A stretch of 45,738 nt of DNA from an uncultured bacterium. GTDB lineage: Bacteria > Actinomycetota > Coriobacteriia > Coriobacteriales > Coriobacteriaceae. Within the stretch, counting starts at the first letter, position 1, and each line of letters begins with the position of its first letter. This document shows positions 31,281 to 41,763 of this stretch, piece after piece. The DNA lies in the NCBI GenBank assembly GCA_905215755.1, contig CAJMRE010000012.1, positions 1-45,738 of the forward strand, in the 5' to 3' direction. A model generated the notes under the pieces. That model worked only from the letters and a program-made list of their open reading frames with translations. It ran no database searches and was not told the origin of the DNA. Both the position numbers and the translations under genes were made by a program.

Positions 31281-32471
31281 ATGGCCTTTACCAAGAAGAC
31301 CGTCCGCGACATCGATGTCGACGGAAAGCGCGTTCTCGTCCGCGTTGACTTTAACGTGCCTATCAAGGATGGCGTCGTTGGCGACACCACCCGTATCAAG
31401 GCTGCCCTGCCCACCATCAACTACCTCGTTGAGCACAACGCTCGCGTCATCCTCATGAGCCACCTCGGCCGTCCCGAGGGCACCGGCTTCCAGCCCGAGC
31501 TGTCCCTCGAGCCCGTCGCCAAGAAGCTCGCTGAGCTCTCTGGTCTCGACGTTGCCTTTGTCGCCGACACCTACGGCGAGAAGGCTGCTGAGGCTGTCGC
31601 CGCCGTCGAGCCGGGCAAGGTCCTCGTTCTCGAGAACGTCCGTTTTGACAAGCGTGAGAAGAAGAACGATCCCGAGATCGCCAAGAAGCTCGCTTCCTAT
31701 GGTGACGTCTTCGTTCTCGATGCCTTCGGCACCGCTCACCGCGCCCAGGGTTCCGTCGTGGGCCCCGCCGCTTACCTGCCTGCCGTCGCCGGCTTCCTGC
31801 TCGAGAAGGAGGTCGACACGCTGACCGGCATCTTCGCCGAGCCCGAGCGCCCCTTCGTCGCCATCGTCGGCGGTTCCAAGGTTTCCTCCAAGATCGGCGT
31901 TCTCGATCACCTCATCGACTCTGCTGACACCCTGATCATCGGTGGCGGTATGGCCTACACCTTCTTCCTGGCTCAGGGCCTGTCCGTCGGTCAGTCCCTC
32001 AAGGAAGAGGACTGGGTCGAGCGCGCTGGCGAGATGCTCAAGAAGGCCGAGGAGAAGGGCGTCAAGATCCTGCTCCCCATCGACAACCGCGTTGCCGATC
32101 ATTTTGGCGAGGACGCTGTCCCCGAGGTTGTCGCTTCCGACGCTATCCCCGACGATCGTGAGGGCATGGACATCGGCCCCAAGACCGAGGAGCTCTACGC
32201 CGAGGCCGTCAAGGGCGCCAAGACCGTGTTCTGGAATGGCCCCATGGGCGTCTTCGAGTTCGACAACTTTGCTCACGGCACCCAGGCTATCGCCGAGGCT
32301 GTCGCCGAGGCCGACTGCACCTCGATCATCGGCGGTGGCGACTCTGTCGCAGCTGTCAACAAGTTCAACCTGGCCGACAAGATGAGCTGGATCTCCACCG
32401 GTGGTGGCGCTTCCATGGAGCTCGTCGAGGGTAAGGCCCTGCCCGGAGTGGAGGCGCTTCTCGATGCCTAA
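31281..32471 (+). CDS. pgk: Phosphoglycerate kinase
   Basis: A 396-residue PGK that transfers phosphate from 1,3-bisphosphoglycerate to ADP. The N-terminal RVDFNVP substrate loop, SHLGRPEG, the hinge region near ILLPIDNRV, the GPMGVFE motif and the C-terminal GGGDSVAAV nucleotide motif are intact. GAAAGG lies upstream of the ATG. The final 8 bases overlap tpiA. Confidence 0.97.
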   Translation: MAFTKKTVRDIDVDGKRVLVRVDFNVPIKDGVVGDTTRIKAALPTINYLVEHNARVILMSHLGRPEGTGFQPELSLEPVAKKLAELSGLDVAFVADTYGEKAAEAVAAVEPGKVLVLENVRFDKREKKNDPEIAKKLASYGDVFVLDAFGTAHRAQGSVVGPAAYLPAVAGFLLEKEVDTLTGIFAEPERPFVAIVGGSKVSSKIGVLDHLIDSADTLIIGGGMAYTFFLAQGLSVGQSLKEEDWVERAGEMLKKAEEKGVKILLPIDNRVADHFGEDAVPEVVASDAIPDDREGMDIGPKTEELYAEAVKGAKTVFWNGPMGVFEFDNFAHGTQAIAEAVAEADCTSIIGGGDSVAAVNKFNLADKMSWISTGGGASMELVEGKALPGVEALLDA

Positions 32472-33231
32472 TCGCACCCTTCTTATCGCTGGTAACTGGA
32501 AGATGAACAACGACGTCGCCGAGGCTGCCAAGCTCGCCGACGAGCTGGCTCAGGCTCTGCCCGAGGTTCCGGCTGGCGTCGAGGTGCTCGTCTGCCCTCC
32601 GACCATCGACATCACCACGGTTCATGACCGCATTCAGGCTGCCCCCATCGCCCTCGGTGCACAGAACGTGTACTGGGAGGCCAAGGGTGCCTTCACCGGT
32701 GAGTCCTCTTGCGACATGCTCAAGTCCGCTGGCTGCACCTACTGCATCATCGGTCACTCCGAGCGTCGCGACTACTTCCACGAGACCGACGAGGACCAGA
32801 ACAAGAAGGCTAAGGCTCTCGTTGCCGCCGGCCTTGTTCCCGTCTTCTGCTGCGGCGAGTCCCTCGAGGTCCGCGAGGCTGGCACCTATGTCGAGCACGT
32901 CGTGAACCAGGTCAAGGCTGGCCTTGCTGGTCTTGAGATCACCTGCCCCAAGCAGGTCGTCGTCGCCTACGAGCCCATCTGGGCCATCGGCACCGGCAAG
33001 ACCGCTACCGCCGAGGACGCTCAGGAGGTCTGCGGTGCTATCCGTGAGACCCTCAAGGAGATGTTCGGCGAGGAGCTCGCTAACGGCATCCGCGTGCTGT
33101 ATGGCGGTTCCGCCAAGCCCGGCAACATCGCCGAGCTCGTCGCCAAGCCCGACGTTGACGGCGCCCTCGTGGGCGGCGCTTCGCTCAAGGCTGCCGACTT
33201 CGCCTCTATGGTCGTCAAGGCAGGCGAGTAG
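32464..33231 (+). CDS. tpiA: Triosephosphate isomerase
   Basis: A 255-residue TIM-barrel enzyme interconverting dihydroxyacetone phosphate and glyceraldehyde-3-phosphate. Visible catalytic elements are the lysine of GNWKMN, the histidine of IGHSERR, the glutamate and loop 6 in YEPIWAIGTGK, and the phosphate-binding YGGSAKPGN. It begins within the end of pgk (ATG at 32464, pgk stop at 32471), so translation is coupled. Confidence 0.97.
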   Translation: MPNRTLLIAGNWKMNNDVAEAAKLADELAQALPEVPAGVEVLVCPPTIDITTVHDRIQAAPIALGAQNVYWEAKGAFTGESSCDMLKSAGCTYCIIGHSERRDYFHETDEDQNKKAKALVAAGLVPVFCCGESLEVREAGTYVEHVVNQVKAGLAGLEITCPKQVVVAYEPIWAIGTGKTATAEDAQEVCGAIRETLKEMFGEELANGIRVLYGGSAKPGNIAELVAKPDVDGALVGGASLKAADFASMVVKAGE

Positions 33232-33236
33232 GACAT

Positions 33237-34790
33237 ATGGCACAACGTCATCTTCCTGCACTCCTGATTATCATGGACGGCTGCGGCCTTGCTCCGGCCG
33301 ATGGCGAGAACGCCGTCGCCGCTGCCAAGACGCCCTTCCTTGATGGCCTGTACGAGAAGTATCCTCACACCACGCTCGGTGCTTCGGGCGAGGACGTGGG
33401 CCTTCCCGACGGCCAGATGGGCAACTCCGAGGTGGGTCACCTCAACATCGGTGCCGGTCGCATCGTGTTCCAGGAGCTTTCGCGCATCAACAATGCCATC
33501 AAGGACGGCTCCATCGCCAAGAACGAGGTTTTCGTCAAGGCCATGGACGATGTCAAGGCTGACGGCAAGACTCTCCACCTCATGGGCCTTATGAGCCCTG
33601 GCGGCGTTCACTCCCACATGAACCACGTCGAGGCTCTGGTCAAGATGGCTGCCGAGCATGGTGTCAAGACCGTTCGCGTCCACGCCTTCATGGATGGCCG
33701 CGACGTCGACCCGCAGTCCGGTGCCGGTTACATGAGTGAGTTCTGCGCCTTCCTGGCCAAGATTTCCGAGGAGACCGGTTGCGACGCTCGCGTTGCCACC
33801 GTCTCGGGTCGTTATTGGGCGATGGACCGCGACAACCGTTGGGAGCGCATCCAGCGCGCCTACGACGTCATGGTCAACGCGTCCGATGCTGATACCGACC
33901 CCGTTGCCGGTATCAAGGCCTACTACGAGAAGGACCCGCGCGGCGACGAGTTCGTCGAGCCCTTCGCTGCCCACAACGAGGGCATCCACGAGGGCGACGC
34001 GGCTATTTTCTTCAACTTCCGTCCCGACCGCGCACGTCAGATGACCCGCGTGTTCACGGACAAGGAGTTCGACGGCTTTGAGCGCGAGCAGATCAAGCTC
34101 TCGCACTTTGTGACGATGACCGAGTACGATCCGACGTTTGACGTCGAGGTCGCCTTCCCCAAGACGTTCCCCGAGAACGTCCTGGCCGACGTCATCGCCG
34201 CCAATGGCCTGAAGCAGCTGCACACCGCCGAGACCGAGAAGTACGCCCACGTGACGTTCTTCCTCAACGGCGGCATCGAGGAGCCCAAGGAGGGCGAGGA
34301 GCGCGTGCTCGTCGCTTCCCCCAAGGTCGCTACCTACGATCTGCAGCCCGAGATGAGCGCTCCCGAGGTGACCGAGAAGCTTGTCGCCGCCATCAACGAG
34401 GATCGCGCTGATTTCTACATCGTGAACTTCGCGAACTGCGACATGGTTGGTCACACCGGTGTCTTCGACGCCGCCGTTAAGGCCGTCGAGGCTGTTGACG
34501 ATGCCCTGTCCAAGGTTGTCCCGGCGATTCTCGCCAAGGGCGGCTTTGCGCTGATTACCGCCGACCACGGTAACGCCGATCACATGTTTGACGTTGCTTC
34601 CGACGGTTCCAAGCATCCGTTTACGGCTCACACCACCAACCGCGTGCCGTTCATCATTGTTGATGAGAAGGCACAGCTCACCGGTATCGAGGACGGCCGT
34701 CTTTCCGATATCGCTCCGACCATGCTCACCATGGCTGGTATTGAGCCTTCCGCCGAGATGACGGGCCGCGTGCTCGCCACCGAGGCCTAA
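33237..34790 (+). CDS. gpmI: 2,3-bisphosphoglycerate-independent phosphoglycerate mutase
   Basis: A 517-residue manganese-dependent mutase of the alkaline-phosphatase superfamily interconverting 3- and 2-phosphoglycerate. The first metal Asp is in IIMDGCG, the phosphorylated serine in GQMGNSEVGHLNIGAGR, and further metal ligands are in ITADHGNADHM and HTTNRVPF. Five bases separate it from tpiA. A strong terminator follows. Confidence 0.96.
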   Translation: MAQRHLPALLIIMDGCGLAPADGENAVAAAKTPFLDGLYEKYPHTTLGASGEDVGLPDGQMGNSEVGHLNIGAGRIVFQELSRINNAIKDGSIAKNEVFVKAMDDVKADGKTLHLMGLMSPGGVHSHMNHVEALVKMAAEHGVKTVRVHAFMDGRDVDPQSGAGYMSEFCAFLAKISEETGCDARVATVSGRYWAMDRDNRWERIQRAYDVMVNASDADTDPVAGIKAYYEKDPRGDEFVEPFAAHNEGIHEGDAAIFFNFRPDRARQMTRVFTDKEFDGFEREQIKLSHFVTMTEYDPTFDVEVAFPKTFPENVLADVIAANGLKQLHTAETEKYAHVTFFLNGGIEEPKEGEERVLVASPKVATYDLQPEMSAPEVTEKLVAAINEDRADFYIVNFANCDMVGHTGVFDAAVKAVEAVDDALSKVVPAILAKGGFALITADHGNADHMFDVASDGSKHPFTAHTTNRVPFIIVDEKAQLTGIEDGRLSDIAPTMLTMAGIEPSAEMTGRVLATEA

Positions 34791-34815
34791 TAGAAAACAA
34801 ATACCGTTTTCTAGT

Positions 34816-34850
34816 AAGGGGGTTGTCCACAACCGGACAACCCCCTTTTT
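34816..34850 (+). terminator. Rho-independent terminator after gpmI
   Basis: A 13-bp perfect stem (34816-34828 with 34835-34847), loop ACAACC, and T residues to 34850. It closes the glycolytic block before secG. Confidence 0.92.
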
Positions 34851-34954
34851 GGTATTTCTGCCATTTCCACCCCGTCCTTGAGTGGCAGGTAGGGGAGAGC
34901 GGGGGATTGTGGTACAGTACTGGAGTTTGAACTGTTCTATTAAGGAGCTTATCT

Positions 34955-35209
34955 ATGGGTCCGTTCCAGATTCTTCTGTTTGTCGTTTGGGCTGTTTCTG
35001 CCGTGGCGCTGACGATTCTCGTCCTGATGCATTCCGGTAAGGGTACCGGCGTTTCGGATATGATTGCCAGCTCGCTGTATAACTCCAGCTCTGCCACGGG
35101 CGTCATGGAGCAGAACCTTGACCGCCTGACCGTCATCATGGCTGTCGTGTTTGCCGTGTGCGTCGTGCTGTGCATGTTCTTCTTCCCGCAGGGCATCGTG
35201 GGCTACTAA
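34955..35209 (+). CDS. secG: Preprotein translocase subunit SecG
   Basis: An 84-residue protein with two hydrophobic helices (about residues 3-25 and 58-78) joined by a glycine/serine-rich cytoplasmic loop GKGTGVSDMI, the SecG pattern. SecG binds SecY and helps SecA-driven translocation. The first helix and the LMHSGKGTG loop match actinobacterial SecG. AAGGAG precedes the ATG. It stands alone between two terminators; TACAGT at 34914-34919 may be its -10. Confidence 0.9.
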   Translation: MGPFQILLFVVWAVSAVALTILVLMHSGKGTGVSDMIASSLYNSSSATGVMEQNLDRLTVIMAVVFAVCVVLCMFFFPQGIVGY

Positions 35210-35231
35210 TCACGAGCTGCATAAATACTTG

Positions 35232-35266
35232 AAAAGGGTCCCGCAAGTGCGGGACCCTTTTTGTTT
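35232..35266 (+). terminator. Rho-independent terminator after secG
   Basis: AAAAGGGTCCCGC pairs with GCGGGACCCTTTT around a short loop, then TTTTTGTTT. Stem and T-run are both strong. Confidence 0.93.
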
Positions 35267-35372
35267 ACATATTTGTAACAGAGTCAAAATATCCTCATAT
35301 ACTTCGCCCAACTAAAGAAAATCTCGACCGTTAACCGGAATTAGCCCCAAATCGTGCATAAAATGCGCTACT

Positions 35373-35422
35373 GTATTGCAATACGTTGGTCCGCTTTGTA
35401 TAACCAGCCAAAACGGCGGACC
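35373..35422 (+). promoter_or_regulatory. Palindrome and hairpin in the oppA leader
   Basis: GTATTGCAATAC (35373-35384) is a perfect 12-base palindrome. Directly after it, GGTCCGC (35388-35394) pairs with GCGGACC (35416-35422), and flanking ACG/CGT extend the stem over small bulges. The 291-base gap before the binding-protein gene holds no other gene. An operator followed by a leader hairpin is a reasonable reading. Confidence 0.4.
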
Positions 35423-35500
35423 GCGTTTGAATGGTTCGATTGGGCTGTCTTGACGTTGCCCGACCGAACTTACTTTGTCCTATCTCATAAGGAGGATGGC

Positions 35501-37177
35501 ATGGCTGATTCTATGTTCCACCAGCCCGTTATGGGTCGTCGCGCCTTTGTCGGCGGTACCCTTGCTGCGAGCTCCATGGCTTTTCTTGCCGCATGCGGCA
35601 AGAAGGGCGGCGACGCTTCCGGTTCTGAGTCCGGTTCGACGCTGAACTTCTACATCAACAACCCGGTCTGCATCGACCCCTATAACGTCCAGGAGGACCA
35701 GGGCACTCAGGTCGAGTACCAGCTCTTTGATGCTCTGACCTCTTATGACGCCGAGAAGGGCGAGATCGTTCCGCTGGCTTGCGAGTCCTTTGAGGCCAAC
35801 GACGACGCCACCGAGTTCACCTTCAAGATCAAGAAGGCCAAGTTCCACAACGGTGACGACGTTACCTCCAAGTCCTTCAAGCTCGGTTGGGAGCGTCTGG
35901 TCAACACCAAGTCGGCCATCGCTACCGAGTACGGCCCTTCCGAGGTCTCCTATCACCTTTCTATGGTCGAGGGCTATGACGACCTGCTTGCCGGTAACGC
36001 TACCGAGCTCAGCGGTGTTACTTGCCCCGACGATGAGACCCTCGTCGTCAAGCTGTCTTCCGCTTACGCCGACTTCCCCTTCGTCGCCTCTCACCCGGCT
36101 CTGGCCCCGGTTCCCGAGTGCGCCGAGTCCGATGTCAAGAGCTTCTATCTTGCACCGGTCGGTAACGGCCCGTTCATGATGGACGGCAAGTGGGAGGATG
36201 GTCAGGAGATCAACCTCAAGAAGTTCGACGATTACTATGGCGACAAGGCCAAGATCGATGGCATCCACTTCCAGGTCATCAAGGACATGGAGACTGCTTA
36301 CAAGGAGTTCCAGGCCGGTAACCTCGATGTCTGCGACGTTCCCGTTGCTCAGATCGATGCCGCCAAGAAGGATCGCGGCGTGTCCAAGGACGGCTACACC
36401 ATGGGTGACGGCGAGCGCATGCTGCTCGGCGCCGAGCCTTCCACGTACTATCTGACCTGCAACACCACGGCCGAGCCGTTCAACAACGCCGACCTGCGTA
36501 GGGGCATCTCCCTGGCCATCAACCGTGAGGCCATCTGCAAGACCATCTTCAAGGGTACCCGTACCCCTGCCGACGGCATTGTTCCTCCGGGCATCGATGG
36601 CTACAAGGAGGGCGCATGGGAGTTCTGCGCCTACGATGTCGACAAGGCTAACGAGTACCTCGACAAGGTTGCTCCCGCTGGCGCTAACGGGGATCGTGGC
36701 ATTAGCGTGACCCTTTCCTACAACCAGGACGGCGGTCACAAGGAGATCATGGAGTCCATCATCGGCGACCTCGCCAAGGTTGGCGTTACCGCTGTCTCCG
36801 ATACCCCCGAGTGGTCTGCCCTGCTCGAGCAGTATCAGAACTTTAACTATCAGTTCGGTCGTCTGGGTTGGATTGCCGACTACCCGATCATGGACAACTT
36901 CCTGTATCCGCTGTTCCACTCCGACTCCCTCGGTGGCGACAACCGCTCTGGTTACAGCAACCCCGAGTTCGACGCCAAGGTCGACGAGGCTCGTACTATT
37001 GTTGACGACGAGGAGCGCGTCGCTAAGATGCAGGAGGCCGATGCAATGGTCGCTGCCGACTGCCCGGTCATCCCGGTGATGTTCTACACGCACACCATCG
37101 TCGGCTCCGATCGCATCAAGCACCTCTATGTCGATCCGCAGAAGCATGCCGAGCTGGGTACCGCTGAGCTCGCCTAA
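35501..37177 (+). CDS. Oligopeptide-binding lipoprotein, family 5
   Basis: A 558-residue SBP_bac_5 protein. The signal has GRRAFVGG (twin arginines at residues 13-14), a hydrophobic stretch and lipobox LAAC with Cys32, suggesting a Tat-exported lipoprotein. The mature domain begins TLNFYINNPVCIDPYN and matches OppA/DppA-type peptide binders, including the family block AYDVDKANEYLD. It heads a complete five-gene importer. The ATG at 35501 has ATAAGGAGG upstream; the longer frame upstream has no signal-peptide logic. High-expression codon use. Confidence 0.88.
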   Translation: MADSMFHQPVMGRRAFVGGTLAASSMAFLAACGKKGGDASGSESGSTLNFYINNPVCIDPYNVQEDQGTQVEYQLFDALTSYDAEKGEIVPLACESFEANDDATEFTFKIKKAKFHNGDDVTSKSFKLGWERLVNTKSAIATEYGPSEVSYHLSMVEGYDDLLAGNATELSGVTCPDDETLVVKLSSAYADFPFVASHPALAPVPECAESDVKSFYLAPVGNGPFMMDGKWEDGQEINLKKFDDYYGDKAKIDGIHFQVIKDMETAYKEFQAGNLDVCDVPVAQIDAAKKDRGVSKDGYTMGDGERMLLGAEPSTYYLTCNTTAEPFNNADLRRGISLAINREAICKTIFKGTRTPADGIVPPGIDGYKEGAWEFCAYDVDKANEYLDKVAPAGANGDRGISVTLSYNQDGGHKEIMESIIGDLAKVGVTAVSDTPEWSALLEQYQNFNYQFGRLGWIADYPIMDNFLYPLFHSDSLGGDNRSGYSNPEFDAKVDEARTIVDDEERVAKMQEADAMVAADCPVIPVMFYTHTIVGSDRIKHLYVDPQKHAELGTAELA

Positions 37178-37273
37178 GAGTTTGCAGCTTCCGTGAGGGT
37201 CAAGTATTTACGTAGACCTCATGGGAAACATACAGTTCTCCCTAACCTGGGGTAAACTGGCTGATGGTAATTT

Positions 37274-37303
37274 TGGGATGCCGGTCTGGCGATCGGCATC
37301 CCA
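37274..37303 (+). terminator. Stem-loop between oppA-like and permease genes
   Basis: Perfect 10-bp stem TGGGATGCCG (37274-37283) with CGGCATCCCA (37294-37303), followed by TTTAGG. As in the first importer, it sits between the abundant binding protein and the membrane components and probably lowers downstream expression. Confidence 0.6.
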
Positions 37304-37333
37304 TTTAGGTTAATCCCTAGATAGGGGAGTGGT

Positions 37334-38371
37334 ATGGGTAAGTACATCGTTAAACGTGTGCTTCAGTTCATCCCGGTGTTTTTGGGCGTTACGCTGATTC
37401 TGTTCGCCCTCCAGAATATCGTGCCGGGAGATCCGATCAAGCTGATCGGTGGAGACAAGGCTCTGTCCCCCGAGGTGGAGCTTCAGCTTCGCGTCCGCTA
37501 TCACCTGGTCCAGTCGGACGAGGACGGCAACGCGATCCTTGACGAGAACGGCGATCCCGTTCAAACGTCGCTCGTGGACCGTTACTTGTATTACATGAAC
37601 GGCCTGCTTCATGGCGATCTGGGCAATTCGTATCAGCGCAAGCTACCGGTTACGGATATCTTTGCCCAGAAGTATCCGTATACGATCAAACTTGCCGCGT
37701 GCGCCATCGTGCTCGAGGCAATCATGGGTATCGGTGCGGGTATCATTTCGGCGGTAAAGCGTTATTCCTTCTGGGATATTTTGGTAACGCTCACCACGTC
37801 GATCCTCGTTGCGGTCCCGGCCTTCTGGCTCGGTATGTTGCTGCAGCTGTTCTTTGGCGTCATCCTCAAGGACGCCACGGGCGGTGCAATCTCCATGCCG
37901 ATCTCGGGTGCCGGCGGTTCCAGCTCTCAGTATCAGGATTGGATGCACTATGTGCTTCCGACCATTACGCTGGCTTCGGTTTCGACCGCTTACGCCGCCC
38001 GCATTATGCGCTCGCAGCTGCTTGACGTCATGAACCAGGATTACATCCGTACGGCAAAGGCCAAGGGTCTCTCCAATCGCGCGATCATCGTCAAGCATGC
38101 GCTTAAGAATGCACTCATCCCCGTCGTTACCTATATTGGTGTCGACTTTGGCGGCATGCTTTCGGGCGCCATCCTGACCGAGACGGTCTTTAACTGGCCC
38201 GGTATCGGCTATGAGGTCTATCGCGCCATTAGCATGCGTGACTGGCCCATCGTTATGGGCGGCGTTACGCTCATCGTTGTCGTCGTCATGGTGATCAACC
38301 TGCTCGTCGACATTAGCTATGCATTCCTCGACCCGCGCATCCGCCTTGGCGGTCCGTCGGATAAGGCCTAA
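37334..38371 (+). CDS. Oligopeptide ABC permease, DppB/OppB type
   Basis: A 345-residue permease: first helix RVLQFIPVFLGVTLILFAL, a periplasmic loop with an Asp/Glu-rich insert (SDEDGNAILDENGD) before the membrane core, coupling loop MNQDYIRTAKAKGLSNRAI, and GAILTETVFNWPGIGY. Length is usual for the subgroup. GGGGAG precedes the ATG. Confidence 0.92.
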   Translation: MGKYIVKRVLQFIPVFLGVTLILFALQNIVPGDPIKLIGGDKALSPEVELQLRVRYHLVQSDEDGNAILDENGDPVQTSLVDRYLYYMNGLLHGDLGNSYQRKLPVTDIFAQKYPYTIKLAACAIVLEAIMGIGAGIISAVKRYSFWDILVTLTTSILVAVPAFWLGMLLQLFFGVILKDATGGAISMPISGAGGSSSQYQDWMHYVLPTITLASVSTAYAARIMRSQLLDVMNQDYIRTAKAKGLSNRAIIVKHALKNALIPVVTYIGVDFGGMLSGAILTETVFNWPGIGYEVYRAISMRDWPIVMGGVTLIVVVVMVINLLVDISYAFLDPRIRLGGPSDKA

Positions 38372-38385
38372 GGGAGGTACGTCTC

Positions 38386-39321
38386 ATGCAGGAAACTGAT
38401 TCTCAGTCTCAGGAGCAGGCTACCGCCACCAAGGCCGCATCTGCTCCCGCGAAGTCCCGCACGCTGTGGGGCGACGCTTTTAAGCGTCTTCGTAAGAACA
38501 AACTCGCCGTTATCGGTGTCTGTTGGATCATCATCGTCGTTGTGGTTGCCCTGACTGCAGATCTGTGGGCTAAGCCCTGGCTCGGTTCCCCGACGGCTTC
38601 CGACTCGACCACTATGGCCGAGACGTCGCTGTTGGCTCCGTGTGCAGAGCACCCGTTTGGCACCGACGCCCTTGGTCGCGACATTCTCGTCCGCGTTATC
38701 TACGGTGCGCGCGTTTCGCTGTCCGTCGGAATTATGGCCACCGCGATCTCCACGCTAATTGGTCTGGTCATGGGTGCTCTGGCCGGTTTCTACGGCGGCA
38801 TCTGGGATACGATCATCATGCGCTGTGCGGACATCTTCCTGGCGTTCCCGTACGTGCTGTTCGTTGTCGCCATGATCGCCGTTATCGGCCGTGGCCTTCA
38901 GAACGTCTTTATCGCCATCGGTATTCTCGGCTGGCCTTCGATTGCGCGCGTCTTCCGATCCGCGATCCTGACGGTCAAGGAAAATGACTATGTTGATGCT
39001 GCGCGCGCGATGGGTGCATCCGATGCTCGTATCGTCGTACGTCACATCTTCCCGAACTCCGTCGCCTCCATCGTGGTCTACGCGACCATGAACATTGGTG
39101 GCGCCATTCTGACCGAGTCCGCTCTGTCCTTCCTCGGCATGGGCGTTATTCCGCCTACGCCTTCGTGGGGCTCCATGATTCAGGACGGTCAGCAGTATCT
39201 TCTGACCGCTCCCTGGATGATGATCATGCCCGGTCTGGCAATTCTCTCGACGGTGCTCGCCTTCACCCTGCTGGGTGACGGTCTGCGCGACGCCCTCGAC
39301 GTCAAGATGAAGGACGCATAA
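38386..39321 (+). CDS. Oligopeptide ABC permease, DppC/OppC type
   Basis: A 311-residue second permease with a hydrophilic Gln/Ala/Ser-rich N-terminus, KRLRKNKLAVIGVCWIII as first helix, HPFGTDALGRDILVRVIYG, coupling loop VKENDYVDAARAMGASDARI, and SFLGMGVIPPTPSWG. The start is 14 bases after the DppB stop behind GGGAGG. Confidence 0.93.
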   Translation: MQETDSQSQEQATATKAASAPAKSRTLWGDAFKRLRKNKLAVIGVCWIIIVVVVALTADLWAKPWLGSPTASDSTTMAETSLLAPCAEHPFGTDALGRDILVRVIYGARVSLSVGIMATAISTLIGLVMGALAGFYGGIWDTIIMRCADIFLAFPYVLFVVAMIAVIGRGLQNVFIAIGILGWPSIARVFRSAILTVKENDYVDAARAMGASDARIVVRHIFPNSVASIVVYATMNIGGAILTESALSFLGMGVIPPTPSWGSMIQDGQQYLLTAPWMMIMPGLAILSTVLAFTLLGDGLRDALDVKMKDA

Positions 39322-39323
39322 GG

Positions 39324-40414
39324 ATGAAGAAGAACAAGAACTATGTGGACCTGAAGGACCAGCCGGTTCCTGAGGGCCAGCATCTGCTCGAGGTCGATGA
39401 CCTTAAGATGTATTTCCACACCGAGGATGGCGTTGTTCGCGCTGTCGACGGTGTCTCCTACACGCTCGATCGCGGCGAGACCCTGGGCGTCGTCGGTGAG
39501 TCCGGCTCCGGTAAGTCCGTGACCGCCATGACCATCATGGGCCTCATCTCGATGCCTCCGGGAAAGATCGAGGGCGGTGACGTTCGCTATCGCGGCCGCT
39601 CCATCCTCGAAATGACCGAGGAAGAGATGCAGCACATTCGCGGCAACGATATCGCGATGATCTTCCAGGATCCCATGACCTCCTTGAACCCGGTCTATAA
39701 GATCGGCAAGCAGGTGGGCGAGGGCCTTCGTCTGCACCGTGGCTACTCCAAGCAGGAGGCGCTCAAGCGCGCTACCGAGCTTTTGGACCTCGTGGGTATC
39801 CCCGAGCCCGAGAAGCGCGTCAATGAGTATCCGCACCAGTTCTCCGGCGGTATGCGTCAGCGTGTCATGATCGCTATGGCTCTTGCCTGCGATCCCGATA
39901 TCCTGATTGCCGACGAGCCCACGACGGCTCTGGACGTTACCATTCAGGCTCAGATTATCGAGCTCATGCAGGAAATGCAGGAGAAGAACGGCAACGCCAT
40001 CATCATGATTACCCATGACCTGGGCGTCGTTGCCGATATGGCCGATAAGATCATGGTTATGTACGCCGGCCGTCCCGTCGAGTTCGGTACTGCTGAGGAA
40101 ATCTTCTACGAGAGTCGCCACCCCTACACCTGGGGCCTTATCCGCTCCATCCCGGAGCAGGCCATCGAAGAGAAGAAGCCGCTTACGCCGATTCACGGCA
40201 ACCCGCCTTCGCTCATGAACCTGCCTGAGGGCTGCGTGTTCTCGCCTCGTTGTCCCTATGCGACGGACAAGTGCCGCAAGCAGCGCCCCGAGCGCGTTGT
40301 CACCGAGTCTGGTCATTACTCTGCGTGCCACTACTCCGGTGACCCCGAGTTCCTCAAGAACGCTCCTGAGACGTCCCGTACGCGCAAGGATTCCAAGAAG
40401 GGAGGCGAGGCGTA

Positions 40415-40415
<1 letters not shown>
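39324..40415 (+). CDS. Oligopeptide ABC ATPase, DppD/OppD type
   Basis: A 363-residue ATPase with Walker A GESGSGKS, signature FSGGMRQRV, Walker B ILIADEPTTALD, and H-loop ITHD. The C-terminal peptide-transporter extension has cysteines in GCVFSPRCPYATDKCRKQRP, which in some homologues hold a Fe-S cluster. Two bases after DppC; its TAA shares an A with the next ATG. Confidence 0.94.
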
Positions 40416-41443
<1,028 letters not shown>

Positions 41444-41476
41444 TCGGTTGTCTGTCCGGGCCCGTGCTGGACTTAG

Positions 41477-41563
41477 TTTTCAGAACGTCCTCGGACATGT
41501 CGGAAGCCCCGCTGCGCGCTACGCGCTGCGGGGCTTCCTCCGTCCTGCGGGATGTTCTGAAAA
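41477..41563. repeat. Long nested hairpin after the importer operon
   Basis: Outer arms TTTTCAGAAC (41477-41486) and GTTCTGAAAA (41554-41563) are perfect. A core stem GGAAGCCCCGC (41502-41512) pairs with GCGGGGCTTCC (41528-41538), with GCGCG/CGCGC inside it and a single T-T mismatch. Weaker matches join the two parts. As the first structure after the last importer gene it may act as its terminator, though it has no downstream T-run. Confidence 0.75.
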
Positions 41564-41647
41564 GTAACAACAGGGCGGGCCCTGCGGTAACTCGGCAGGG
41601 GGAGTGCGATTCCCTGAGCGCTCACTTAAATTAATGAGAAATTAAGC

Positions 41648-41702
41648 GAGGCCGGAGCTTTAGCTCCGGCCTCCTTATATAAGGGCTCGGCAAAGCCGAG
41701 CC
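41648..41702 (+). terminator. Two tandem hairpins
   Basis: GAGGCCGGAGC (41648-41658) pairs with GCTCCGGCCTC (41663-41673), loop TTTA, followed by CTTATATAA. Then GGCTCGGC (41684-41691) pairs with GCCGAGCC (41695-41702), loop AAA. Neither has a true T-run, so their role as terminators is uncertain. Confidence 0.5.
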
Positions 41703-41763
41703 GCTAAATTTATATCAGCCCTCAGAACATGTTTGAGAACTGTGCCTGAAGTACGTATTTGCA

